Shown here in pieces: positions 38,500 to 50,224 of a DNA stretch of 64,000 bases. Position 1 is the stretch's first letter, and the number at the start of each line of letters is the position of its first letter. A model generated the notes under the pieces. The model worked only from the letters and a program-made list of their open reading frames with translations, did not search any database and had not been told where the DNA came from. The DNA comes from Maylandia zebra (Eukaryota > Chordata > Actinopteri > Cichliformes > Cichlidae), in assembly GCF_041146795.1 (NCBI RefSeq), contig NC_135187.1, positions 22,265,056-22,329,055 on the forward strand, in the 5' to 3' direction. A program made the translations under genes and the position numbers.

Positions 38500-39300
38500 A
38501 TTTCATCTAGAACTGCAGTGAAGCAGTCGTGGACAACTATGTTAACAATTAAAGTCAGAACAATGGACAGTTATTAAATTTTGATTTGTTTGTTTGGTTT
38601 TGGTTAAAGTTTCTCCACCCAGCCACCATACAGTGTTATTGTGGTTCAGAGCTGGTTGTAGGAACAAAAAAGAAGCAGACATAAAATCTCAGACCATGAA
38701 GTGGTACTTTTAAATTGTCTGAATGTTTCTAAAGGTAAATCCCCATAAGCACTTGCATTAGAAGAAACATAAATGGAAGGGTTCAAGAAGAAAGAGATCA
38801 ATTTAACAATGAATCTGTTTCTTTTTATTAGTTAGGCACCTACAATCCATCAATCAATAAATGAATAAAGTGAATGTTTCAAAATCGGGTTGTTCACAGG
38901 CTATTTTTTTTCTGAGGTCCTGTAGAGACCAGTAACTATATAAAGTTATTATGACTTTATTTGGGGTTGTCGCTGCATTGCCATCGCTTGGCCTCCTCCC
39001 ACCAGGTGACACCATTTAAACTGATTCCGGATAATAGCAGTAAGAAACAGGTGCGTAGAAAAGCGACGCTTAACATGTTACTCTCATCTGAGATTCTTGA
39101 TCATTTTCTTTCCGCCTGATTTAGACGAATGATTTAAGAACAATGCATTTTACGATTACTTTTTAAATGTTGCTTGTTATGGTATACTTTCTAACTACGT
39201 GGCCTGATCCAGTCGGGAAAGGAGGTCGTGCTTAGCAGTGGGAAATTAGTAGTAGCAGGGTTGGTATTAGTTCAGTTCAGGAAGGGCTAAGCTTCAAGCC
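38500..39300. other. intergenic, nothing coding seen
   Basis: AT-rich single-copy-looking sequence between the transposon and the presumed snx10 5' end. No exon, RNA gene or clear repeat recognised. Confidence 0.5.
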
Positions 39301-39367
39301 AGGTTAGTGAGCTGGTCCTGGTTGTTCACATTATCGTATAATTTCACTCGAGGTGAAGATGGGAGAG
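39301..39367 (+). promoter_or_regulatory. snx10: possible snx10 5' UTR exon end
   Basis: GGGAGAG followed by GTAAGG (39368) is a good splice donor about 1.2 kb before the first coding exon, whose acceptor CAG ends at 40563. The first coding exon carries only 15 nt of 5' UTR, so an upstream non-coding exon is required. This is the best candidate seen, but the support is weak. Confidence 0.3.
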
Positions 39368-39953
39368 GTAAGGTCAAAGTAGATGCAAAATCGGGCGTCC
39401 TTCTCGCTCTTTTTTTTTTTTTGTTGTTAATATGTTTGTGGGTTCGTGGGTTTGTTTTGTTTTGCGTTTCGTCTTTCCCTCTCAGTAGCTACCCTAAGTC
39501 CCGATGCAATAAAAAGAGGGCATCCTGGGGTTTCCATTGAACTCCGTTTTGATTACCTGTTTTAGCCCCAAAGAGGAAGGAAAGCACAAAAAGTTAAATG
39601 GGAAGAGTCTTTCTTCCTCTGTTCTCAGGAGGTTAAACATTACAAATGATTTTGGGGTATTCAGAAGATGTATAATAAGCACTGATTATGAGCGTTAAAT
39701 CATTGTTTAAGCCCTGTTGTGTTGTCCTGGATAGTGGTTAGAAAATTATAATACTTCATGCTCTTAAGTGTTTTAGAGCACTGAGTGCGTGTAACTTCAG
39801 ATCAAAGTGCACTCCATTATGCAATTCCCTGCAGCATCCTGTTAACCTCACGTCTACGTGTAGGACCTGCTGAATTATTGCAGCTACAGGACTGTTGTTG
39901 AAGAGCAATGACAGTCTTGAAGGAAGAGCCTACAGTCACCTCAGTACAGAGTT

Positions 39954-40019
39954 TATCCAAATAGATTAGTCTGTGGTGGCTTATGATTTCATGTGATCTG
40001 TAGAGCAAGGTGTGTAGTT
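39954..40019. repeat. apparent donor copy of the 66-bp duplicated segment
   Basis: Near-identical to 37073-37137, with one extra T at about 39992. It lies upstream of the first snx10 coding exon, probably in the 5' UTR intron. No flanking duplication is visible, so this is the more likely source copy. Confidence 0.75.
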
Positions 40020-40578
40020 CAGTCTCTTGAAGGTGGCCTGATCACCCTATTTGAAAACGTGTTTAAACTTGCTTATTATCTCTGGTTAGACTTTAGGCCT
40101 GCAAATGGCATGTTTGGTTTGTTTGTTCATGAACAGATGACTGGATAACGCATATGACTAATATCACTGTAAAGCTAACCTTGTAGAGTTGGCTTTGAAA
40201 GCACTAGACTGTATTTCTCTTTCTAGTGGGCTGTTTTTGTCCCAAGTGTGTTTTGCTATGTGCCCATGTTTAATGTGTTCAGAACCAAGATTTCCCACAC
40301 ATAAGCTCAATCCTCCACCTTTGCCCCTCATCCCACTTGATCCCAAATCTGTTCGAAATCTTTGCACTCCTAAATCCTTCAAGGCTCAGTTGCTAGCCTT
40401 TTGTTTTATAAAATGGAATTGGGACAAAAGAAATGCTGTGATTTTAAAAATGCTGTTTAATTCTGAGAACCCATAAAGGCTGCTATAATTTTGCTGAAAT
40501 CAGACCACCTGATAAGCAAATAGGCTAAAAGAGATGGTACTAATGTGTTTATTTCCCTTCCAGGTTTTTGTATCACTA

Positions 40579-42516
40579 ATGGACACTATTCTGGATAATT
40601 TTTCAAACACTGTAAGTGGCTTTGATTTTATTTTTTATTTTTCCTGTATCTTGTTTTGTTTATCTATAATAGCAAATAGATAAACCCAAACAGTGGGACA
40701 ATCCTGTTTTCATTTTGCCCACGTTCACATTTTCATTTTGAAATAATGGAACTCTGGTCTTGATTTTTGCAGGAGTTTATTAGAGTTTGCGTTCGGGATC
40801 CAAGGCTTCATAAAGATGGCCGCTGGCACACACATGTTGACTACGAGATTTGTTTACATGTATGTGCCAATTAAAAAAGAAACTGTTCTGTTAGCTTTAT
40901 TTTGTTGTGTTTTTTGTAATAAGCGTTTAATGAACTGTTGTCTCTTGCAGACTAATAGCTTGTGTTTTCGAAAAAAGACCTCCTCTGTGAGACGGCGCTA
41001 CAGTGAGTTTGTTTGGTTGCGTCACTGCCTGGAACAGAATGCTTTCATAATGTATGTTGAGGTTTTCTTGTTATGATGGTGATTAATCAATGTTGTAAAT
41101 TGATAATCCAGCAAGTTACAAATGTATATTTATATCCATGTCCAGAGACTTGCCTAAATTGCCACCCTGGAACCCTTTCTTCAGTCTGAAGAACACAGAA
41201 CAAGTCATCCAGAGGATCAAGGGTCTGCAGAAGTTTTTAGAAATGTGAGTTGCTCTTCTGCTGAAGCAGTTTCTGAAGTTCAGTTAATGTCTCCTGGAGG
41301 AGCCTTTCATACTCCCAAAGACTGTTTGGGGGTAAAAATTAGCACATCCCTTTTACAGCAAGTCATATAAACTTGAGGGATATTAATTGGGTGAGTGAAA
41401 TAGCTGAGGGGTTGGTAATTGGTTTCATTTGCTTTGTTATTAATAAAATTTATAACCAATGCACTAAAGGCAACATGAGATGACCCCCCCCCCCTCCCCC
41501 AAAACAAGAATGCATTTTGTCCCCCCCAATTTTGAATCCATTCTCAGACCCTAGGCTGGTGCTGTGGGTCCTGGGTTCCACCTGGTGCACAAAAATGACT
41601 GGCCTCATGTGTACGAGAGTATGTAGGCAATACTGGAGGATGAATGAATTGTTGCTATTGAGTGGCCTCCATGCTCACCTGAAGGGAAAAACCTCTGGGC
41701 CGTCATTTTCAGTCCCTCTAACACTGGCAGATTGCACCTCAGATCTGGAGAAAGAACGTGGAGGGCCATGCAACCTACAGAGTACTTTTTTTTTTTCTTA
41801 AGTTGCTGCAATGTAACTCTAGCAAAATGGACTATCCTGCTGCATCATTTCTATTTTTTTACTTTGATTTTCAGGGGTATCTTTTTAATTCAGCCTTCTG
41901 TAGATTCAAAATTTTAATTTCCCTCAATGTAGCATCCTCTTGTTCCTAATGCGTTACCCAGTACATATCAGTATAGATATAAGCATTATTTTATTCTTTT
42001 CTCCCATTGAAATCTGATTTGTTCTCCTTAATACTGTCAAATTTTATTTGGATTTGATTGAAATGGTCTCATCTATTTAATTTTTTTTTTTTTTTCTCCT
42101 CTAGTGTTCTTCATACACCCTTGTTGTTATCTGATAGTCGGCTCCATCTGTTCCTCCAGTCAGACCTTAGCATTACAAAGATTGCAAGGTGTGCCGTTGG
42201 TAAGACCAGGTACACGGTAGCTGAAGCCATTCAGTGTTCAAGAACTGGTTGTATCAGATCAGAAGAAAAGGTTTCATGTGACTCTGACTGTGAAAGGTAA
42301 GTTATTATAGAAAATGTCTTAGTGCTTACTTGTTAACATGTGACTTAAAACTGAACTGACCCTTCAGTCTTTCTTTCAAATAGCACTTCATCATCGGGTT
42401 TGGGACTAAGTGTTGACACTTCTGGGCGAGGTAGCCCCATCTTCTTTCAGTCTGACGGAGATCCAGAACCCTTTTGTTCTTTTTCTGAGACTACCAGCCC
42501 ACTTACTGAGTACTGA
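40579..42516 (+). CDS. snx10: sorting nexin-10 (PX domain), 6 coding exons, 214 aa
   Basis: Coding exons are 40579-40611, 40773-40859, 40951-41051, 41146-41244, 42105-42296 and 42384-42516, total 645 nt, all with GT-AG junctions in frame. The protein is a short unique N-terminus, a PX domain at about residues 12-127 and a Ser/acidic tail. Seen: [10 protein letters not shown], then [11 protein letters not shown] (54-64), where R54 aligns with the human Arg51 affected in osteopetrosis; a proline-rich loop ([11 protein letters not shown], 76-86); and [14 protein letters not shown] (113-126). SSSGLGLS in the tail fits SNX10, not SNX11. Known role: binds phosphatidylinositol 3-phosphate on endosomes, affects V-ATPase trafficking and vacuole formation, and is needed in osteoclasts. 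Length is close to human SNX10 (201 aa). The sequence is rather diverged (for example [11 protein letters not shown]). A Met at 40816 opens an out-of-frame shadow and is not the start. Confidence 0.9.
41545..42040 (+). mobile_element. degenerate Tc1-like transposon 3' half in snx10 intron 4
   Basis: Decayed reading frames contain LEDE and then WPPCSP (around 41635-41680), the catalytic C-terminal region of Tc1-type transposases. GCACCTCAGATCTGG-like sequence follows, then a non-coding tail (GTTGCTGCAATG, CATTACCCAGTACATATC-like) that I recall from fish Tc1 copies. Frameshifts and an internal deletion make it inactive. It accounts for most of this 860-bp intron. Confidence 0.7.
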
Positions 42517-42910
42517 TGTAAAGAAGTGACACTGTACTCTTCTTCTTTTTCTTGTGGATGTGTAGGTCATCTTTGCATTAATGTGTTCAATACTTCATTG
42601 AACTCTTGCTATTGTTGGCTTTTTTTTTTTTTTAAACTTCCGTTAACATCAGTGTGACCCTTTTGAAAATATTTTAACTTGCCTTGTGTCCTCTGCAATT
42701 GGTACCATTTAAGTATCATGTACTTAAAAAAATTTCATGGTTTTTAAAAAACAATGTGTAAAAACTGACAGTCTTAAATATTTCCAATGTGTACTTTTTA
42801 AAATCACTGCACTAAAATGTACTAAGGTTGGCAAGAGTTGTTTTGCATTGTAGACTTTTTTTTTTTAAGGAAAATATTTGAGAATACATTTTATGAGTTG
42901 TCATTGCATA

Positions 42911-42916
42911 AATAAA
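42911..42916 (+). terminator. snx10: AATAAA poly(A) signal for snx10
   Basis: Lies 395 bp after the stop codon; the sequence GCATAAATAAATGG is followed by a C/T-rich stretch. It gives a 3' UTR of about 0.4 kb. Confidence 0.6.
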
Positions 42917-42919
42917 TGG

Positions 42920-45900
42920 CCCTTTCTTAAAGAAAAGCTTGCATCTTCCATACTGTACTTTGTCTCTTTTAATTAGTAGAAAACCTGAAGTTCATGTTCC
43001 TGTATACTTTATATATATTTTGTGACCTGTCACTTGTCCCAGAGTTCAATACAATAGACTGTACTGTTTGAACAGTCCAGTAGAGGGAGTGTAGACATCA
43101 CACCACCCAGAGCTTGAGTAAATAGTGGTGTGAGATGAAGGAACATCTGAAGGAGCGTCTGAGTTAATTGTGTACATGGCATGAAATGCTGTTATTTTGG
43201 GTACAAACTGTAGCATTTCTTTACTCGTATAGCTCAGGTTGCACAGCCTTGAATTATTATTATTATTATTATTATTTTTTTGTCTCTTGTCCTTATCTGA
43301 AAAAATGTCAAACATCTAGTTGCACTGGCTAAATTTTAATGTTTACTTGCTATACACTGTTACACAGCTGTGCCTCCCAGGACAGGAAAATGGGTTATTA
43401 AACCTTAGCAAACTCTGTGTACACTTGCTAAGAACTCCCTAAATCGTTTTCATAATGTTTCCACCATTTACCAAAACTATAGACAGATGATTGCAAATGA
43501 ATATACATGTTAAATCTAAAGTATTATCAGTGCTGGGCATGGAGAGGCTCAGCGTTTGTCACGTTTCAACCTTGTGTCACAGTGTTCCCAGGTGAGGTTG
43601 TCTAATTAAAGGTAGATAGCAAATTAATTTAACTATTAGATTGCTCTTGGGAATCACTTGAAAGGAAAACGACAGCTTCATACGTGCTACAGGAATGTGA
43701 GCAGGTGGAGGTGTGGTTGGTTATGCAGGAGTGTTGGACAGCTCTGTAAATTGAAAGCTGATGAAAGAAGGAAAGGCTCATTAAAGGAGACAGCAGCTGC
43801 CCTCCTCCACCTTCTCCACCAGCCAGCCACTGGACCCACGCACAGTCTGCCCAATGTTAAGCCTAGCCTGTCCTATGTCTGTCCTCTCCTCCTGCATGGT
43901 GCTGTCTCCCTGTGCGCACAAGCCATAATGAAGCTGTCAGTGACTTCACACACATGCCACTGAGCTGTTTTCATATAGCAAACACAGACATACGCACAGG
44001 CACAGAGGCGTGTCTGAAAACACACGCGCAGAGAATACACTGGTGGGAAAGCTGTGGATGAATGAACATTTTCTCCTTCCTCATCTTCTGTCATTTTCAA
44101 AGTCCCAGTGGTTTGTGATTGGAGCTCTCCATCTCTCTGTTTGCTGTAAAGGTTGACCTTATCAACGTACTCCATGACAAGCATACAGCGGGACACATAC
44201 ACAGACACTTTTTGGTTTAAAGCTGGTCAATTTTCTGACAAAATGAAATGCAAATGCAAGCGGTGGCATCTTGTATTTTATGTGAGTGTACATGCGCGCA
44301 TCTGCCTTTCTTTTTTCTCGGAGAAAACATCTAGCATTTGGATATTGAGTATTCATGGTACATGTCTATTTCAGCTTGGTAATTTATAACTCAATTTCCA
44401 GTGTGCAGTGATGCGCGTCATACCTCCAAAACACCAAACAAAGCCCAAACCCAATTGTATTTCAAAGCAATTAGGGTGTCCACTGAGTTGTGAACGGCCC
44501 ACGTTGCAATGGCTCAGGGCCCGTGTGATATTTTTAATTGTTAATTTTCTGTCACATTAGTCAACTTCACTGCCTTTGGACAGGTGACCAGGCTCCTGTA
44601 GCCAACACATAAAATGACACAGAACATGTTCTTCGCTTTCTGATGCAGTTTGGGTGAGGGTACTTTTATGCTTAAGGGGAAAAGGTTCTGCTATATGTGA
44701 TGTACATCATATTTACAGCTATTTTATGGTACAAATCTTTCTAATGCTTTTCAATATGCATGGTCAACATTAGTATTATTTTATGACTCCAAATTATTAG
44801 CTCATTTAGACTTTCACCCGAAGCCACCACAGGGAATTGCTTCACCTCCTTGACTGTAGAAAAGCCAACAATGGCAAAATCTATGAGAGCAATTAGCCCG
44901 CGTAACTCTCACCGTGCCCCTTTCGCTTATTTTTGCACCCATCTTGTCTTTCCATCACTCATTCCTTTCACTGCCTCTTCATTTTACTCTATTTTCTCAG
45001 CTGTCTGTTGCGAAGTGAGGTCTGGATCTGACTGCCCTTCGTCTCTGCTTTCTTTGATTTTGTGCTGTGGGGGTCAAAGGCTATGACTTGCATTGTATTT
45101 GTAATTATTACCACTGAAGTGCTAATGCATACAGCATCATTAAAAGTCAATGCATCTCTCTCTCGCTCTCTCTCTCATACACACGCATTCGTTTTGCACA
45201 CACTCTGCACATCGCCAGCCATTTACCGGCTAAAATACGATCCATGCACAGATAAATGTCACAGGGCCATCTATCTGGGAGTGTTAAAAGTCGGCTAATG
45301 GAGATGACATATTAGCAGCCCAAATGACTGCCATAAAAACTCCCACCATACCTTGCAGCACTGCCTGGCCACTGTGACTGCAATAGGATACAAGACTGGC
45401 ACTGCAAAAGAAGGAAGAATGGAGGGTGATGTCATATCTGGATATAGTTCTTTTGATTCAGTAAATCCGATCTTTAAAGCACCGTCTGGGAGAATAACAC
45501 CAGCAAACATATTTGCTCTGTGCAAAATCATATTACACACACTTCAGATGTTAATGGCCTCTCACCTTTGACCTTTTGTGGAGTAATTATGCGCCAGGTC
45601 AGCTTTAGTGTTTGTACGTGTCAATAGTAAAGCCGCCTCTGCAATCAATACGAAGATCCTCCACAGGTAAACGCGATCACCTCCTTTACTCCTCCTTCAT
45701 CCCTCCTATCTCTTTATTAATTACCCTTCTCTATCCATGCGTGTCTTTCTCTCTCTGAGTGAATGGAGCAGTTGTAATTGCTTCTCTCTGGAGCAGTTAG
45801 AAGCAGCACAAAGGAACCGTATAGAAACCACATTTGCATTCGAGATGAGCTGAGATGGAGAGGAGGGAGGGCGCGCTGCCCTCCTGCCCTATACTGAACA

Positions 45901-47980
45901 GCTCTACTTACGCTCTCTCTTTCTTTTTTCCCCTCCTCTCCTCTATTGTCTCCCTCTCTCCATCCCTCCCTCCACCTTATCAGCTCCCACCACCACCCCC
46001 ACCTCCGCCCATTCGCAGCATGGTTCCCCTCGCATTGTCTTTCCAGAGAGTTCCAAGGTCGACGTGAGCTTGCTCATCAGAGCAGGGTATTGTATGATTA
46101 GTGTTGGTATGGATGAGCTAATTTGTGCGAGGGAGTGTGTGCATAATTGTGTGTGTGCGTGTGCATTTCCTATGTGAGCATACTCGTATAATAATATGTG
46201 GCTGCGTGTGGCAGTATTTCTAATCCCTGGTACAAAAAAAGGAGGAGGGGAGGCTGTAATTAATAACTCAAAAGCTCGGAATTGCAATTTTTTATAACCA
46301 CCAATATCTCACTAACTCTCAGACCTATACCATCACTCTCAGTCACTCCTGTGGTGCGCACCAACTCCTGAGGGCTCTTCTTTTCCAGCTTGATAAGCAT
46401 TTCTCGTTTGTTTCAGTGTTTTGATCAATACAGTTAAAACGCCAAACCAAGCATAATTAGGTCTGAGATGGCTCCCACTGTGACCGAATAGGCCTCACCT
46501 AGGGAGGTGCTCACCATTATCATCATCACTGTGTGTGTGTGTATGCGTGTATGCTCATACCACACACAGCGTGATCTAATAGAATTGACAAAGTGCACAT
46601 CAGGACGTAGATTAAAGGAAAACTCTGAGCTATAGGTTAATTTTAGCAGGTGATGGAGTTTCCCATTCACGGTGCTTTCACTCACCTCCATCTTCATTCC
46701 CATAATCATTTAGACAACCTTAACAATGCATCTCTGCCAACGGGTTCGTTTCAATATGTTCCGGGGCCACTTCAATCATTTTTTTATTGGTTTATTTACT
46801 CAGAACGATACATAGATGGAGACTGGAGAGATCATAAATTGAACACAATTACCATTATGCACAGTGAAGTGGCTCTCCTTTGTGTCATAATCCAGGGTGA
46901 AAACCTTTGTGAAAAATCCATCTCAGACCTTAAAGACCACTTTTAGGAATTTGGTGCATATCCACCCCCAACATCCACTAAATTTACCTCTCATTAATAG
47001 AAAAAGTACAACTTTATATGAGCTACATTTATCCAAATTTTGTGGAGAATATTCAACATTTGATAGCCCCAAAATACTAAAGCCCCATTCTGCTTCTGCA
47101 TTATCCTTTTATCATCTACAATATTAGATGGTGTATTTTTTCCCCACCCAACAGATATTTGATATTTTGATTTTCATCCCTGTGGCAGGTGCAAAAGTGA
47201 TAACACGAATTAAACTACTATAAAGGTTAAAAGGATCACAGCTCCTCTTTCACTCTGCCTTTGCACATTTGAATCAATTGTAATGAAGCAGGACAAGGTT
47301 ATAGATGACATCCCCATTATCCTTTATCGCTTTCTGCTCTTTCAGGGTAAGGAAAAAAATGTACAGTATGTCTCCAGGGTCACTGCAAATGCTCATGGAA
47401 AACTGTGAGCAAGGGCAGATGACAGAGACAGAGGTTACATCAACATAGGCGAGAGTTTCAGTCAGACTGTCCCTTTAAAGACAGAAAATGGTGAGAAGAT
47501 GTCTCAATTCTGTTCACGGCAAACAATAAGGGCTTAATATGATATGTGGCAGAGCCTATGTGTGTTCGAGGGGGTTGTACAGGTGTCTGTGAGAGTTAGA
47601 GGGAGAAAAAGGGAGAAGGAACCAAACTGCTGCTGTTTGGGGGGATAATTTCAGAGAACCACTGTATGTTGGGCATGTGCACGTGTCTACAAGCAATCTG
47701 TGTGCGCTTATGTGTATGTGTGTGTGCGTGTGTGCACTGGGGATGGAAGCAGGGTGGGAGGAGGATTTAGACCCATCATAAAGGAATTCTCCCCCCCAGC
47801 CCGTAGCTCATCCCGACACTTTTATGCCTTTTTATTTTCAAGCCCATTGCAGCCAAGCCCAGAGATGTGATTTATACTGCCTGGCAGCATGGGCACTGCA
47901 GCAAGAAAGACAGATGGAAGGAGGGAGGATAGGAGGAGGGGGAGCTGGTGGAGGAGAGGGGTTAGAGGGAGTTGCCGAGG
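42920..47980. other. downstream gene desert, proximal part
   Basis: No coding exon seen. A (TTA)n run is at 43254-43276. Non-repetitive ATTA-rich stretches at 44455-44600 and 45290-45620 (for example AAAGCAATTAGG, TTTTTAATTGTTAATTTT, GGAGTAATTATGCG) are candidate conserved elements. Short GT tracts lie at 46143-46165 and 47715-47735. Confidence 0.45.
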
Positions 47981-47985
47981 GAAAG

Positions 47986-47987
<2 letters not shown>

Positions 47988-48070
<83 letters not shown>

Positions 48071-48103
48071 TGTGCGCGTTTAAAAGAAAAGGGGGGGGGG
48101 GGG
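47988..48103. repeat. (GT)n microsatellite followed by a 13-G run
   Basis: Uninterrupted GT repeat at 47988-48066 (79 bp), then 24 bp later a run of 13 G at 48091-48103. All open frames over it are artefacts. Confidence 0.95.
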
Positions 48104-50011
48104 ATTTGAGTAGGGAAGGCACAGAGGAAAATGAGGATTGAGAAAGGCAAAAGTAGACCTATAAGACACAAGATCTCCATTCTTTTGTGTTGAGGAGCTT
48201 TTCTCATCTGCCTTTCCTCCTCACTTCCTCTCTGCCACATCTTCGCCTCTACATCTCTCTCTCTTTAATGAGTTATTGGCCCTGTCTGACTCAGGAAGAG
48301 AAGTCCCATCTCTCCACCACACTGGCGCCCTGACAGCCTATATCCCCCCACCCCTCTCCTCTATCCTCCCACCCCACCCCCCAGGCGACCGGGACACTCC
48401 CCCTCCTCCTGCTTGCCTCACGCCTGCCTGAGGTGGGTGAAATATTCATGGCGCTCCCATTGATTGGATGGGAAATATTGGGAGTCTGTGTGTGTGTGTG
48501 AGGGGGCTGAGCATTTGACAGGCCCTGGTCTGAGGCAACGAAGAAGATGAGGAGACCGCCGCCCACAAAGAGACAGCTCACTTACAAGGAACATGGACTG
48601 AAGGGAGGGGGTGCAAGAGACGGGTAGACAGAGGTGGTGGAGTGAGGTGGCACAGTTGTGAAATGGGAGCCAGGTGAAAGCCAGCAATAGTGGAGGGGGA
48701 ATCTTGATGTTGGATGCAGGTGCACGCATTGGAGATGTGTGTTTCCGTGTGTGTGCGTACGTTCCCGACACCTGCCTGCCAATGTGACGGCTGTACTGTC
48801 TCTGCGCTGTAACATCTCTCTCTGTCACCCAGCCACCTGAGAGGAGATGAGCTGCCATGCCGACTGTCGTTCATCCATCACAGGAAGACAGAACACACAC
48901 GCACACGCAGACACTCACTTATTCAATCTTTTTGGGATACAAAGCTAAACGTGCTTTAATGCCTTCATTTACATTTCCACTTAGATGTAATGTTTCTTTG
49001 GTCTCCATCGATACATTTTCCTTTCCCGCTCTCTTACCGTCCCTCTTTGCCTCAATTGCTGACCATAACTGTCATGAACGCATATGAGAGAAGTAATTGC
49101 CTCCCAAATTTATCTCTAAATGACAGCAGTGATTGGTGAAAAACATTTGGTTTATTACCCCATTAATTCACTATTATTTTGCCCAGAGACTTCATATTTA
49201 ATACTTAGCACACATATCTATCTGGTTCAAAGCATCCTATGTAATCTCTAAAGAGCAGTGCACTGGTATCTGAAGCAGAGGGGCACATTGTTATAATCTA
49301 AACACAACTAGGGTCAGTTGAAACATATGTTGAGATTAATTGCAGCAGTCGTAAAAAGTGCTCTTTTTTAAATTAAATCCTAATTACTTTTGTCATTAAT
49401 TTTAATGGGGTCATTTATAACGTCTCAACAAAACCCTGCATGCTGCAAGCCTCTGTGAGTTTCAGGAAAACAAAATACTGTCACATATATGCCTGTTTTT
49501 TCCCCAGTACAGATTATGATTTCTTCCCAGTAAGAATAATATAAGCGTGGATTAAATTAAATTTGGCCAACCGGTGTTCCTTCCAAAATGTCACTTTGTT
49601 CAATCCTAGAGTGGCACACATAGGCTATGACACACACGTAACGTAACGTAAGTGTCAGGTTTATTTGCATGGATGTGTTCAAAAATACGTAGGATAGTAT
49701 TGCTGGTTAGTATACCAGTCATATCATAATTAAGTATTTCTAAGAATGTCAGCAAATTTATTAAAAAAAACAAAACAAAACCCAGAAGCATCAGTGTTTT
49801 AATTTTCATCAGTATTTTATACCCCGATCTTTCTCATTCCCGTGCCTATAGCTGAACCACAAACATTTACTTAACTTAAAAAGTCCACATGATTTACTTA
49901 AAAAGTTGGGCACTGTGTAAGCAGAACGTTCATATTTATTATGAATTTTATTCCCTCTCTTCCTTAGTCTGTCTCCCTATGCTCTCTTTCCTCTTCTCTT
50001 TCCACTTACCC
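48104..50011. other. gene desert; nothing recognised
   Basis: C-rich stretch at 48345-48420 with CCCCACCCC words. Otherwise AT-rich; no exon or repeat family recognised. Confidence 0.45.
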
Positions 50012-50224
50012 TCAGTTGGTTGTAGCAGATGGCTCCTCCTCCCTGAGCCTGGGTTCAGCTGGAGGTTTCATCCTGTTAAAAGGGAGTTTTTCCTTCCCAC
50101 CGTTGCAAAGTCCTTGCTCACAAGGGGTCATTTGATTGTTGGGGTTGTCTCCAGTATAAAAATGCTTTGAGGCAGTTGTTATTGTGATTTGCTCTATATA
50201 AATAAACCTGAACTGAACTGAATT
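50012..50224 (+). repeat. dispersed fish repeat, copy 2
   Basis: Same motif order as 3755-3974: GGCTCCTCCTCCCTGAGCC, GGAGGTTTC, CCTGTTAAAAGGGAG, TTTTTCCTTCCCACCGTTGC, TCTATATAAATAAA and a GAACTGAACTGAA tail. This copy is fuller and closer to the family consensus I remember. Confidence 0.8.

Noticed and set aside
40816..41076. 86-codon frame starting at 40816
   Set aside because: Out of frame with the PX domain in its first part and crosses an intron; it is a shadow of snx10 exons 2-3.
47824..48240. Open frames with poly-Cys/Val or poly-His/Thr
   Set aside because: Produced by the GT/CA microsatellite; the same holds at 55578-55871, 59020-59400 and 60298-60590.
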